A stretch of 64,000 nucleotides of DNA. Source: JAIBJN01 sp963775395 (GTDB lineage Bacteria; Actinomycetota; Thermoleophilia; Gaiellales; Gaiellaceae). The position numbers and the translations under genes are program-made. The DNA is taken from the NCBI GenBank assembly GCA_963775395.1, contig CAVZIX010000020.1:62001-126000 (forward strand). The letters are read 5' to 3'. The notes under the pieces are model-generated. The model ran no database searches. It saw only the letters and a list, made by a program, of their open reading frames with translations, and was not told where the DNA came from. Below are positions 8,428-18,777 of the stretch, piece by piece (within the stretch, counting starts at the first letter, position 1; every line of letters begins with the position of its first letter).

Positions 8428-8592
8428 GTCGGGCCGATCTCCTCGAACTGTGTCCTTGCGGGTGCGCCATCACTCTCTTCTTCGGCAGGACACGGGCTGC
8501 TCCACCCCCCAAAGTGGTGGTAATCCGGCCCCGAGGTGGTGAAGGGCCTAGGGCCCGTTTGACGGTCGCGCGGCCCGGGCAAGCTCGGGCGC

Positions 8593-8823
8593 ATGAACCG
8601 ATTGCTCCTGCTCCTCGCGGTGCTGTCAGTCCTGTTGGCGCCGGCCTTCGCCGGCTGTGCCGGTGATGACGACGGCGGCGGCATGCCGACCACCACCGTC
8701 TCGACCACGGGCGGAACGACCACCGACGACACGACCACCGGGACCGAGACCGACGACGACGGTGGCGACGACGACAACGGCGGTGAAGGCGGAGACGACG
8801 ACTCCGACAGCGGCGACGGCTAG
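8593..8823 (+). CDS. Small acidic Thr/Asp/Gly-rich exported lipoprotein candidate, 76 aa
   Basis: A hydrophobic signal sequence (residues 1-20) runs into FAGC, which resembles a lipobox although Phe at -3 is unusual. The rest (residues 24-76) is low-complexity Thr, Gly and Asp, ending DSDSGDG. The mature part would be an extended, strongly acidic surface peptide. I do not recognise a family. TTGACG about 40 nt upstream could be a -35 element. It lies just upstream of a Ser/Thr kinase gene on the same strand; no functional link is shown. Confidence 0.6.
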   Translation: MNRLLLLLAVLSVLLAPAFAGCAGDDDGGGMPTTTVSTTGGTTTDDTTTGTETDDDGGDDDNGGEGGDDDSDSGDG

Positions 8824-8899
8824 CCGCTGCCCATCCCTGACAGCTCCGGGGCGCCGTTTCGCGCCGCGCTCGCGGGGTACATGACTCGAGGGCTGCGGC

Positions 8900-10126
8900 G
8901 TGCCATCTGATCTGATTGCAGGGCGCTTCGAGCTCGAGCGGCTGCTCGGGCGCGGCGGGATGTCCGAAGTCTGGCTCGCCCGCGACCTGGAGCTCGAGCG
9001 AGCCGTGGCCGTCAAGCTGCTGGCTGCCACCGGGACGGCGCCTCGCTTCGAGCGCGAGGCCCGGTCGGCGGCGTCGCTCTCGCACCCGAACATCGTTGGC
9101 GTGTTCGACTACGGCACCTTCGAGGGTCGGCCCTACCTCGTGCTCGAGCACGTCCCCGGCGGGACGCTCGACGAGAGGGTGTGGGCGGCCGCGCCGGAGC
9201 CACTTCCCGACGAGCAGGCGGAGGAGATCGCCCGGGACCTCGCCGCCGGCCTCGCGCACGCCCACGAGCACGGGATCATCCACCGCGACCTGAAGCCGTC
9301 GAACATCCTCTTCGACGGCGAGGGCCGCGCCAAGATCGCGGACTTCGGCGTCGCTCGGGCGCTCTCGGACGCGACCCTGACCACGACGGGCGCTGTCGTC
9401 GGGACGGCCCAGTACATGGCGCCCGAGCAGGCGAGCGGCGGCACGGTCGGTCCGGAGAGTGACGTGTACTCGTTCGGAGTCGTCCTCTTCCAGATGCTCG
9501 TCGGGCGTCCGCCGTTCGAGGCCCAGCACCCCGTGGCAGACATGCTCACGAAGAGCTGGCAGGAGGCTCCTTCCGTCGCATCCGTCAGGCCCGATGCGCC
9601 GCCGTTCCTGGCCGCTCTCGCGGGGGCGGCGCTCTCGCTCGACCGCCATGCGCGACCGGCCGACGGCGCGGCCCTGGTCGCGGCTCTCGACCAGCAGGCG
9701 CTTCCGGTGCCCGCCTCGGCGGCCGACACCGTGGTGATGTCCGAGCCCCCTGCGCCCGAGCGCATCGTCCGCCCGTCCCAGCGGCGGCGGACGTATCTCG
9801 CGCTGGCTGCCGCGCTCGGGTTGCTCGCCCTGGTCGGCTTCGGCGCGAGCATGATCTTCACCGGCGAGAGCCCCGAGGAGGCGCCGGCCACGCCCCAATC
9901 CGACGGCGCGAGAACGACGACCGGCGACCGGCAGGCCTCGACGGAGACAGAGTCGCCGGCGGCAACTCCCGTGACGACCGGCGAGGGCGCGCCCGCAACC
10001 ACGGCGCCACCGCCGCCGACGGAGCCCGGGGCGACTACGACTCCGCCGCCTACCGAGACGGCTCCGCCGACGACGGCGCCTGCCACGACCGCGCCCGCGG
10101 ACCCCGCGACGACAACCGGGCCCTAG
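8900..10126 (+). CDS. PknB-type transmembrane Ser/Thr protein kinase, 408 aa
   Basis: A eukaryotic-like Ser/Thr kinase. The Gly-rich loop GRGGMSEV is followed by Lys39 (AVKLL), the catalytic loop HRDLKPSN (Asp130), DFG at 148-150 and the activation segment ending APE near 174. A transmembrane helix at about 298-320 leads to an outer Thr/Pro-rich tail of some 85 residues (TTTPPPTETAPP-like), with no PASTA or other sensor domain. The start is GTG. It is monocistronic and convergent with the downstream membrane-protein gene. Targets cannot be inferred from context. Confidence 0.88.
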   Translation: MPSDLIAGRFELERLLGRGGMSEVWLARDLELERAVAVKLLAATGTAPRFEREARSAASLSHPNIVGVFDYGTFEGRPYLVLEHVPGGTLDERVWAAAPEPLPDEQAEEIARDLAAGLAHAHEHGIIHRDLKPSNILFDGEGRAKIADFGVARALSDATLTTTGAVVGTAQYMAPEQASGGTVGPESDVYSFGVVLFQMLVGRPPFEAQHPVADMLTKSWQEAPSVASVRPDAPPFLAALAGAALSLDRHARPADGAALVAALDQQALPVPASAADTVVMSEPPAPERIVRPSQRRRTYLALAAALGLLALVGFGASMIFTGESPEEAPATPQSDGARTTTGDRQASTETESPAATPVTTGEGAPATTAPPPPTEPGATTTPPPTETAPPTTAPATTAPADPATTTGP

Positions 10127-10133
10127 CTGACGG

Positions 10134-10814
10134 TCAGGCGTGTTCCTCGGCCTCGCGCTGCTGCTCGCGCGACGCCTCGATCTCGATGCGGTCGGACCAC
10201 AGCCAGTAGACGAGCCCGAGGAGTGCGGCCGAGATCGCGATCGCCGCGAGCAGGGCCTCGGGAGACGGCCCGATCTCCGGCTGATAGAGCACAGACGGAG
10301 AGAAGAGCTTCACCGCCGGGATCGTCGCGATCGCCAGCAGGAACTGGAATACGGCGGCGCCGAGGCTCACCGGAGTCAACTCGTGCTCGCCGTTTCTCCA
10401 ACGCACGACGAACTGGAACACATCGATGTCTGGCCGGGCGATTCCAGCTCGGGCAAGCGCGGCAGAGATCGCGACCACCATCCACGCAAGCAGGAGCACG
10501 AAGGGCACGAGGAGAGCAGAAGCCGGGACGAGTCCCTCGTGCCAGGCGGCGAGCGCCACGCAGACCAGACCGGCTCCGCAGCGGGCGAGACCACCCCAGT
10601 GAGGGAGAAGCACTGCTGACATCGCCAGCTTCACCTCGGTCCGCCGCTTCGTCTGCAGTTCCGCGATCGGGAGGTGCCAGACGTTCGGCGAGATGACGTT
10701 CGCAAGACCCGACGCTGTCTCGATCACCCCGAAGACGCCGACGAACTGCCAGCGGGTCCAGGGCGCAAGGCCGCCGAGCGCGGTCATGGTCAGGATGAGG
10801 CCGACGAGGTTCAC
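10134..10814 (-). CDS. Polytopic membrane protein of unknown function
   Basis: About five hydrophobic segments are visible, including one around LVLVFLLSFVNLVGL, one near HEGLVPASALLVPFVLLL and one at the C-terminus (LLAAIAISAALLGLVYWLW). The tail is charged (REQQREAEEH). I do not recognise the family. The start is a problem: upstream of the first hydrophobic segment the frame stays open through the neighbouring reductase gene but offers no ATG, GTG or TTG near a ribosome site. The GTG used here lies inside the first hydrophobic segment. The N-terminus is therefore uncertain, or a sequence error hides it. Confidence 0.5.
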   Translation of the reverse strand: MNLVGLILTMTALGGLAPWTRWQFVGVFGVIETASGLANVISPNVWHLPIAELQTKRRTEVKLAMSAVLLPHWGGLARCGAGLVCVALAAWHEGLVPASALLVPFVLLLAWMVVAISAALARAGIARPDIDVFQFVVRWRNGEHELTPVSLGAAVFQFLLAIATIPAVKLFSPSVLYQPEIGPSPEALLAAIAISAALLGLVYWLWSDRIEIEASREQQREAEEHA

Positions 10815-10981
10815 GAACGAGAGCAGGAAGACGAGGACGAGCCCTCGGTAAGCCCGCCTCGATCCTTGCCCTTTGGGTTGGCGTGGTTTCGTCAGCCTGG
10901 TCCGCCTGAAGGTCGCTCTTCGGGCATACCCCGTTTCCGCCCTCAGGAAGCGGCCGGCTGGCGCGTCTCGACCTATCGAGG

Positions 10982-11608
10982 CTACGAGCCGCTCGGCTCC
11001 TCGGGCGCGAAGGATCCGTACTGAACGTCGCCCGCCCGCCTGTAGATCGCGATGACCACCCCGGTGGAGGACGTCTTGCTGTCCGTGAGCTCGAGCCCGG
11101 CCGGAACCGCTCCCTCGCCGAAGAGGCGCTTCCCACTGCCAAGGACGACCGGGAAGATCATGAGGCGGATCTCGTCCACCAGGTCGTGTTCTAGCAACGT
11201 TTGGATCAGGTCCTGGCTCCCGTGGACCTGGAGCTCCGGCCCGTCTTCTTCCTTGAGCTTCGCGACCGCCTCGGGCACGTCGCCTTCGAGCAGGGTCGAG
11301 TTGCTCCACTCGACCTTGTCGAGCGTCCGGGAGGCCACGTACTTGGTCGCGTTGTTCAACTCGGCCGCTCCGGGCGTGTCGCCCGCGTTCGGCCAGTAAG
11401 CGGCGAAGATCTCGTAGGTCTTCCGTCCGAGCAGCAGGTCGAAGGGCTTGCCCATCGTGTCGCCCATCTGCTCGCCCATGACGTCATCCCAGTAGTTCAC
11501 CGACCAGCCGCCGTGCGTGAAGCCGCCCTCCGGATCCTCCTCGGGGCCTCCCGGCGCCTGCATGACTCCGTCGAGTGTCAGAAACGTGGTGACGAGGAGC
11601 TTTCTCAT
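10982..11608 (-). CDS. DHFR/RibD C-terminal-like reductase family protein, 208 aa
   Basis: Belongs to the dihydrofolate reductase-like family built on the RibD C-terminal domain, common in actinobacteria and usually of unknown substrate. Visible landmarks are the opening MRKLLVTTFLTLDGVMQAP, LLLGRKTYE near residue 60, GSQDLIQTLLEHDLVDE near 130, and FPVVLGSGKRLF near 153. An NADPH-dependent reductase role is inferred from the fold. The ATG has AAGGAAG upstream. It lies about 80 nt downstream of the M20 peptidase gene on the same strand. Confidence 0.82.
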   Translation of the reverse strand: MRKLLVTTFLTLDGVMQAPGGPEEDPEGGFTHGGWSVNYWDDVMGEQMGDTMGKPFDLLLGRKTYEIFAAYWPNAGDTPGAAELNNATKYVASRTLDKVEWSNSTLLEGDVPEAVAKLKEEDGPELQVHGSQDLIQTLLEHDLVDEIRLMIFPVVLGSGKRLFGEGAVPAGLELTDSKTSSTGVVIAIYRRAGDVQYGSFAPEEPSGS

Positions 11609-11687
11609 GGCGGCTTCCTTTCGAGTCGTCGGATGCGTTGCTCAGGTTGACCCTCCGTGGCCCACGGACTCATCGGTCGGCCCCGGA

Positions 11688-13023
11688 CTAGGCGGTCCCG
11701 CAGAAACGCATGGCGCAGACGGCGAGGGCCTGGGCGCACTCGACGAGGTCGTCGACGGGCACATGCTCGTCGATCGTATGCGCGATGCTCGGTCCGCCCG
11801 GCTCGGTCGGGAACCCCCGCGGACCGTAGGCGATGGAAGGGATCCCGGCGAGGTGGGTGAACGTGGCTCCGTCGTACCAGGAGTCGAGCCCGAAGAGCTT
11901 GCCCGGCCGCCCCACGTCTTCGCCCCGCTTCGAGCATCGCAGCGACGATCGGGTCGTCTTCGGCGATCTCCATCGGCATGACGCCGCTCGGCCACCATTC
12001 GAAGCGGGGCGGGTTCTCGGCGAGCCAGCCATCCTGCGCCGTCTCGCGCAGAATCCACTCCTCGACCTCGCGTCGCACGTTCGAGCCCCAGCCCTGCTCG
12101 TCTGCCTGCGAGGGGAGGTAGAGGACGGCGCAGGTGAGCTCACAGGAGGCCGGATAGGTCACCGGCCAGTCGCCTGCGGATGCCATGGTCGGGAGCACGT
12201 CCGGCCTGCTCAGGTACGGGTGCTCCAGGCCGGCGCGGGTCGACCACTCGGACCGCAGCGTGTTCATCGCCTCGATGACCACCGTCGCCTTCTCGATCGC
12301 GTTCACCGCGCCACCCTCGCGCCATGAACGCTGGAACACCTCGGCGTGACCAGGACGGCCGGGGACGGCGACGACGCCGTACTCGGAGCCTCGGCAGGCA
12401 ACCCACACGTCGAAGCCGGTGGCCTCGGTGACGATGCCCGCGTCCGCCTCGATCCCCCGCGCCACGATCGCCGAGCTGCCGGCACCCGACGACTCCTCGT
12501 CGGTGTTCGTCGCGACGATCAGGTCGCCGGCGAGCCCGACGCCGCTCGCTGCGATCACCTCGGCCGCGAGCGTCATCGCCGCGATGCCGCCCTTCATGTC
12601 GCACGAGCCGCGCCCGTAGAGGTTGCCGTCCCGGACCTCGGCCTCGAACGGATCGCTCGTCCAGTGGTCGATCGGCTCCACCGAGACCGCGTCGATGTGG
12701 CCGTTGAAGAGGAGGCTCTTACCTCCACCCATGCCTTCGAAGCGGGCGACCAGCTGCGGTCGGCCCTCGAAGCTGAGGCCAGGGGGAACGAGCGGCTTCC
12801 CCGTCATCTCCTCCGCCGAGGGCTCCCAGAGATCGACGTCCGCGCCTGCGTCACGGAGTCGACGGGCCAGGTGATCCTGGAGTGCCGCCTCGTCGCGAGG
12901 CGGATCCTCGGGGTTGCGTGCGGTCGTGTCGAAGGCGACGAGCTCCGACGTGAGGCGCACCAGCTCGTCCCGGCGCCGCTGGATCTCCTCGACGATCTGA
13001 CGTTCGGGGTCGCTCAACGGCAC
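11688..13023 (-). CDS. M20 family metallopeptidase (ArgE/DapE-like), frameshifted
   Basis: An M20 zinc peptidase/deacylase related to acetylornithine deacetylase and DapE. Metal and catalytic residues are visible: FNGHIDAV (His109, Asp111), GRGSCDMKGG, and TDEESSG with the base Glu. After about residue 366 the frame breaks. The family C-terminus (LFGLDSWYDGATF, then GIPSIAYGPRG, IAHTIDEHVPVDDL) continues in another frame and stops at 11688. Removing one G from the GGGG run (CCCC at 11923-11926 on the plus strand) restores a single 444-residue protein. The start is GTG. Possible sequencing error. Confidence 0.78.
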
Positions 13024-13094
13024 GGCGGCAATCTAACCTGCCGAAGCCGGGTCGCTAGCTTGCATTACGCCGCCCGGCCTCCAAGAATAGGGAC

Positions 13095-14291
<1,197 letters not shown>

Positions 14292-14293
14292 GG

Positions 14294-15499
14294 ATGGATC
14301 TGGAACACAGCAGGCTCACGCGGCGGGGATTTGTCGCGCTGACCGGAGCGACGAGCCTCGGCGCGCTGCTCGCAGCGTGCGGTGGAGATGACGGAGGAAA
14401 CGGCGGGGCGGCGGCGCCCGAGACCGGCGCATCGACCGGCGAGGCGCCGGCTACGGTCAGCTTCGACCCCGCATCCGAGCCGGACGGGCCCATCACGTTC
14501 TTCGAGTGGGCGGGCTACGACAAGACGTCGCCCTGGATGTGGGAGACCTACACCAAGGGCGAGTACGGGAAGAGAAGCCCGCTCAAGTTCGACTTCCTCG
14601 AGAACGACATCCAGGCGCTTGCCAAGGTGGCGTCGGGCTACAGCCCCGATGTCATCCATCCTTGCATCGCCTACTGGCCGGACTTCCACGCAGCCGGCCT
14701 GGTCCAGCCTTTCGACACGGCGCTGCTCCCCGATTACGAGGGCATCCCCGAGGCGATTCGCGGACCGGGAGTGGGCGAAGACGGCCTCGTGTACCACGTC
14801 CCCTTCGACATCGGGTTCTCCGCCTTCGTGTACCGGGCGGACAAGATTCCGATCACGCCGGAGGAGGAGTCCTGGAACATCCTGCTCGACCCCGCGTACG
14901 AGGGGAAGCTCGCGACGTTCTCGGACCCCATCACGATCATCAAGATCGGCGCGCTCATCAACGCCGGCGAGCCGATCGACCCGAACAAGCTCACGTCCGA
15001 TCAGATCGAGGCGGCGAAGGAGACGATGATCGAGGCCAAGCCGCAGATCCGGAACTTCTGGGACAACAACCAGGGCAACATCGACGACTTCATCAACGGG
15101 AACCTCTGGGGGACCTACATGTGGCCGGACGGCTACCTCCAGGCCATCCGTCACGAGAAGCTGAAGGGCGTCGACGTTCGCTACATGTGGCCGAAGGAGG
15201 GCCGCCTCGCCTGGGTCTGCGGCTTCGTGCTCCACGCGGCCACGGAGCAGCCGGGCCGATCGACGCTTGCCGTCGCGGCGGCGAACACGCCGAAGGCCGC
15301 GGCCTCGCTCACCGATGTCTTCGCCTACGGCGCGGCGCAGCAGGAGGGCGTGCTCGACCTGATCAAGGACAAGGAGCTGATCTCGATCTTCAGCCTGGAC
15401 GATCCGTCGGCGTTCGAGCCGCCGCGGGCGTGGTTCGAGCAGCCGCTTGCGAACCGGCAGGAGTACTCGGAGGCGGGCGAGGCGGTGAAGGCTGCGTAG
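14294..15499 (+). CDS. potD: Polyamine-type extracellular solute-binding lipoprotein
   Basis: The substrate-binding subunit of the importer. The N-terminus has a twin-arginine signal (TRRGF at residues 9-13) followed by a lipobox LLAAC, so it should be Tat-exported folded and lipid-anchored. A Gly/Ala/Glu linker precedes the binding domain, which resembles PotD/PotF family members (ITFFEWAGYD; YSPDVIHPCIAYWPDF; VYHVPFDIGFSAF). It begins 2 nt after the potA stop. The ligand could be spermidine, putrescine or a guanidino compound; the sequence alone does not decide. Confidence 0.87.
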   Translation: MDLEHSRLTRRGFVALTGATSLGALLAACGGDDGGNGGAAAPETGASTGEAPATVSFDPASEPDGPITFFEWAGYDKTSPWMWETYTKGEYGKRSPLKFDFLENDIQALAKVASGYSPDVIHPCIAYWPDFHAAGLVQPFDTALLPDYEGIPEAIRGPGVGEDGLVYHVPFDIGFSAFVYRADKIPITPEEESWNILLDPAYEGKLATFSDPITIIKIGALINAGEPIDPNKLTSDQIEAAKETMIEAKPQIRNFWDNNQGNIDDFINGNLWGTYMWPDGYLQAIRHEKLKGVDVRYMWPKEGRLAWVCGFVLHAATEQPGRSTLAVAAANTPKAAASLTDVFAYGAAQQEGVLDLIKDKELISIFSLDDPSAFEPPRAWFEQPLANRQEYSEAGEAVKAA

Positions 15500-15527
15500 T
15501 CCTCGCCGGGCCTGAGGAGGAAGACGA

Positions 15528-16703
15528 ATGGCGCAACGAGCGACCGTGACGGCGCCGCCGATCGCGATCGAGGAACAGGCCTGGTTCCGGCGTGCCCAGG
15601 ATCGGCTCGCGACGTACGCGTTGGTGACGCCCGCGCTCGCACTCCTCCTCGTCTTCTTCCTCGTCCCGATCTACTTCGTTGTCCGCTACAGCATCGGCCT
15701 GGAGCGGTTCGCGCAGAACGAGGCGGCCGCCTCGCTGACCGGCGAGCTCCCCGGTTTCTCGATGGAGCTGTGGCGCGAGTTCCTCGGCCCGGGATTGGAC
15801 TTCGAGGTGCTCGGTAAGGCGTCCGTGCACATGCCCGCGTGGGTCATCGGCGTCGTCTTCGCGGTCCTCGTCATCGGCGCCGTCTTCGGATCGCGGCTCT
15901 CGGAACGCTACGGCGGCTGGATTCGGGCGTGATCGTTTCTGCTCTTGCTGGCGCCGTTCCTGACCATCCCCGCGGGAAACAACCTGCTCCGCGTCGCAGA
16001 ATTCTCGTCCGAGGGCGACTTCCTGCGGCTCTTCTTCCGCTCGGTGACCATGGCGACCACGTCGGCGGTCTGGGCGGTGATCATCGCCTTCCCGATCGCC
16101 TACTTCCTCGCCTTCGGGATCAAGAAGTCGAAGTACATCTGGCTCTTGGTCGTCATCGCGCCTTTCCTGACCAGCTACCTCTTGCGGGTCTTCGCGTGGA
16201 AGATCATCCTCGGCGACCAGGGGCTGTTCAACAGCGCGCTCTTCGAGCTCGGACTGCGCGACCCCGACAACCCACTCTCCTTTCTGATCTACAGCCAGTT
16301 CACGGTCATCCTCGTCCTGCTCTATGCCTGGGTGCCGTTCATCATCCTGCCGATCTTCATCGCGCTGGAGACCGTGGACCGGCGCCTGCTCGAGGCTGCC
16401 ACCGACATGGGCGCGAGCAGGCTGCAGGCGATGCGCAAGATCACTCTGCCCCTCGCCGCTCCCGGGATCGTCGCCGCCTTCCTGTTGGTGTTCATCCCTT
16501 CGATCGGCGAGTACGTCACGCCCTCGCTCGTCGGCGGCAACAACGGCTACATGTTCGGACAGGCGATCGCGAGTCAGTTCGTGGGCGGCGCGCTCAACTG
16601 GCAGACGGGCTCGGTCCTCTCGATCTTTCTCCTCGGCGTCGTGCTGTTCCTCGCGCTCTCGACGTCGAGGTTCCTGCGTGCCGGCGGAGGAGCGACGACA
16701 TGA
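15528..16703 (+). CDS. potB: Polyamine-type ABC permease 1, split by an in-frame TGA
   Basis: The first permease subunit. Reading through the TGA at 15930-15932 gives one 391-residue protein; without read-through it splits into a 134-residue N-part and a part from TTG 15945. The N-part holds the usual TM1 (LVTPALALLLVFFLVP). The C-part holds the BPD permease core with the EAA-like loop LLEAATDMGASRLQAMRKI. The TGA sits between GGWIRA and SFLLLLAPFL. A CGA-to-TGA change would be enough to create it. An extra pair of hydrophobic segments lies between TM1 and the core. Confidence 0.75.
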
Positions 16704-17539
16704 GTCGGGGCACGACGGACGTCTTCATGTCGAGGAACGGCAAGCGCCTGCTCGTGCTCTTCTTCGCAGGCTTTCTGGTCTTCCTCTATCTGCCGACGAT
16801 CCTGCTGACCATCTTTTCGTTCAACGCGTCGACCGTCATCGGCTTCCCGCTCAGCGGCTTCACCACGGACTTCTACGAAGCTGCCTGGCAGAACCCTGAA
16901 ATCAAGGGGTCGCTGTTCGCGAGCCTCAAGGTCGCGGCGGGAACGGCCGTTGTTGCCACCGCGCTCGCCGTCCTCGTCTCGTACGCCCTTGCCCGGAGGT
17001 CTCTCCGCTTCAAGGCAGGCGTATCGGCACTGCTCCTCCTCCCGCTCGTCGTGCCGACCGTCGTCCTCGGGGTCTCCCTCCTCGTTCTCTTCCGGCCCTC
17101 CGATCCGATCATCCCGATCCCGCTCGGGCTCTGGGCCGTGCTGATCGGCCACGTCGTGATCGCGCTTCCGTTCTGCGTGCTCCTGCTCCTGCCTCGCATC
17201 GCGTCGATCGACGAGCGCCTCGAGGAGGCCGCGCACGATCTCGGCGCGTCCGGCCTCACAACCTTCCGGCGCGTCATCCTGCCGCTGATCCTTCCCGCCC
17301 TGCTCGCCTCGGCGATCGTCGCCTTCGTCATCTCGATCGACGAAGTCGTCGTCGCAAGCTTCCTCGTCCAGGATCAGGCGACCTATCCGGTCTACCTGTA
17401 CTCGGGCTTGCGGCTGTCCGGCCAGACCAGCCTGCTCATGCCTGTCGCGACGGTCATGATCGTGGCGAGCACGATCCTCATCCTCGCGGCGGCGCTGATC
17501 AGCCGATACGGCGAGCGCCGCGCAGGTCTGGCGCAATGA
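16700..17539 (+). CDS. potC: Polyamine-type ABC permease 2, 279 aa
   Basis: The second permease subunit. TM1 spans about residues 20-40, and the core permease domain has about five further helices. The EAA-like loop that docks on the ATPase reads LEEAAHDLGASGLTTFRRVILP. FVISIDEVVVASFL near residue 210 is a PotC hallmark. It overlaps the potB stop by ATGA, and its own stop overlaps the ATG of the next small reading frame in the same way, so the operon is tightly coupled. Confidence 0.88.
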   Translation: MSRGTTDVFMSRNGKRLLVLFFAGFLVFLYLPTILLTIFSFNASTVIGFPLSGFTTDFYEAAWQNPEIKGSLFASLKVAAGTAVVATALAVLVSYALARRSLRFKAGVSALLLLPLVVPTVVLGVSLLVLFRPSDPIIPIPLGLWAVLIGHVVIALPFCVLLLLPRIASIDERLEEAAHDLGASGLTTFRRVILPLILPALLASAIVAFVISIDEVVVASFLVQDQATYPVYLYSGLRLSGQTSLLMPVATVMIVASTILILAAALISRYGERRAGLAQ

Positions 17540-17770
17540 GGCGCCTGATCGGTCAGCCTCGTCGCCGCGGCCGCACTGGCGACGGCGTGCGGCGGTGCCG
17601 AGGAAGACGCGCGTGACTCCGGCCCTGCGACCACCGGCCCGACCGAGGCGCAGCTCGTCTTCCGCGAGCGGATCCTCGAGGAGATCGAGAGCGGCAAGTA
17701 CAAGTGCACGTGCACGGCCGCTCTGCGTGCGCGCGACCGGATCGAAAAGGGCCTCGTAGACGAGCCCTAG
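17536..17770 (+). pseudogene. Small lipoprotein gene with a +1 frameshift
   Basis: An ATG overlaps the potC stop (ATGA), but its frame ends after 26 codons. One base later, around 17551, the other frame gives a clear lipoprotein: VSLVAAAALATAC (lipobox LATAC), then a short acidic linker, a helix-like FRERILEEIESGKYK, and CTCTAALRARDRIEKGLVDEP before a TAG at 17768. Deleting one G in ATCGGTC joins the two into about 77 residues. It would be the last gene of the polyamine operon. Function unknown; the CxC may bind metal or be oxidised. Confidence 0.5.
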
Positions 17771-17773
17771 CCG

Positions 17774-18772
17774 CTAACTGGGGTCGCGCACCAGCTCCAT
17801 CGTGGAGCAGTGGATGCCGCCGCCGCCCTTCTGGATCTCGTCGTAGGGGATGGCCACGACCTCGATGCCGCGGCGCTCGAGCAGCTCGGCCGCGCGCGGG
17901 TACCGGTCGCACATGAGCACCCGTCCCGGGCGCAGGACGAGCGAGTTGATCGCCCATTCCTCCTCCCGGGGACAGGGGATCGCCTCGATGCCGAGCTCGC
18001 GCAGGCGCTCGAGGAACCAGTAGGGCAGGCCGGGCACGTCGACCAGCGCCTTGTCGACGTCGACCATGCCGAGGTGGCCGTCGAGGTGGATCGACCAGCC
18101 GCCCATCGGCACCACGATCAGCTCGATGCCGAGCCTGCGCAGGATCTCCTCGAGCTGGCGCGCGCCCTCGGAGTTGCAGCGGATCGACGTGCTGTAGGCG
18201 GCAACCTTCGGCGTCAGCTTGGCGAACGAGCCGCCCTCGACGAGCCCGGCGCCGGTGATCGTCGCGAGGATCGGCATGCCGACCGAGGCAATCGCCTGCG
18301 TGATCAGCCGCTCCTCGCCGCGACGCATCGCCGGGGCCATGCGCCCGATGATCGCCCCGCCGGGAACGGTCAGCAGCGGATCCCTGGTGTAGACGGAGCG
18401 CGAGAGGTGCGGCGGCGACTCGCCCTCGACAAACACGACTTCGATCCCCTCGGCGCGCAGAGCGGCGACGAGGCCGTCGTGCTGTGAGTGCACCTTCTCC
18501 ATGACGGGCGGCTCCCGCGAGAGCCAGTACCACATGCCGTCGGGGTCGACGAGCGCCTGCGCGCGCTCGTTCCAGCAGTCGGCTCGGACGCGCTCCCATT
18601 CCTTGCCGGGATGCCTTACGAGTGCGACTCGCAGCGGTCCCACCTCGTCGAAGGAGCCCCACATGCGGCCCCAGACCCGCTGCTGCTCGTCCGGCGCGTT
18701 GAAGGGGGGCTCGGCGAGCGATGGCGAGAGCGAGAGGTAGTAGAAGTCCGGAAACGGCTCCTCGCCCTGCAC
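17774..18772 (-). CDS. Amidinotransferase/dimethylargininase-family protein, 332 aa
   Basis: Belongs to the guanidino-group-modifying superfamily (arginine deiminase, DDAH, amidinotransferase). The C-terminal nucleophile is Cys322 in GGGIHCSTMEL. The catalytic His region is SIHLDGHLGMVD (229-240), and EGGSF near 179-183 occupies the position of the guanidine-binding Glu motif. It likely hydrolyses a guanidino compound. The start is GTG; an alternative N-terminus upstream is unlikely because the nitrilase gene ends 5 nt away. It converges on the polyamine transport operon, suggesting catabolism of imported arginine derivatives; this is inference. Confidence 0.8.
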   Translation of the reverse strand: MQGEEPFPDFYYLSLSPSLAEPPFNAPDEQQRVWGRMWGSFDEVGPLRVALVRHPGKEWERVRADCWNERAQALVDPDGMWYWLSREPPVMEKVHSQHDGLVAALRAEGIEVVFVEGESPPHLSRSVYTRDPLLTVPGGAIIGRMAPAMRRGEERLITQAIASVGMPILATITGAGLVEGGSFAKLTPKVAAYSTSIRCNSEGARQLEEILRRLGIELIVVPMGGWSIHLDGHLGMVDVDKALVDVPGLPYWFLERLRELGIEAIPCPREEEWAINSLVLRPGRVLMCDRYPRAAELLERRGIEVVAIPYDEIQKGGGGIHCSTMELVRDPS

Positions 18773-18777
18773 GCGAG

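Noticed and set aside
15930..15932. Selenocysteine at the potB TGA
   Set aside because: No redox role is expected in a permease and no G-containing apical hairpin follows within the usual distance; kept only as an in-frame stop to verify.
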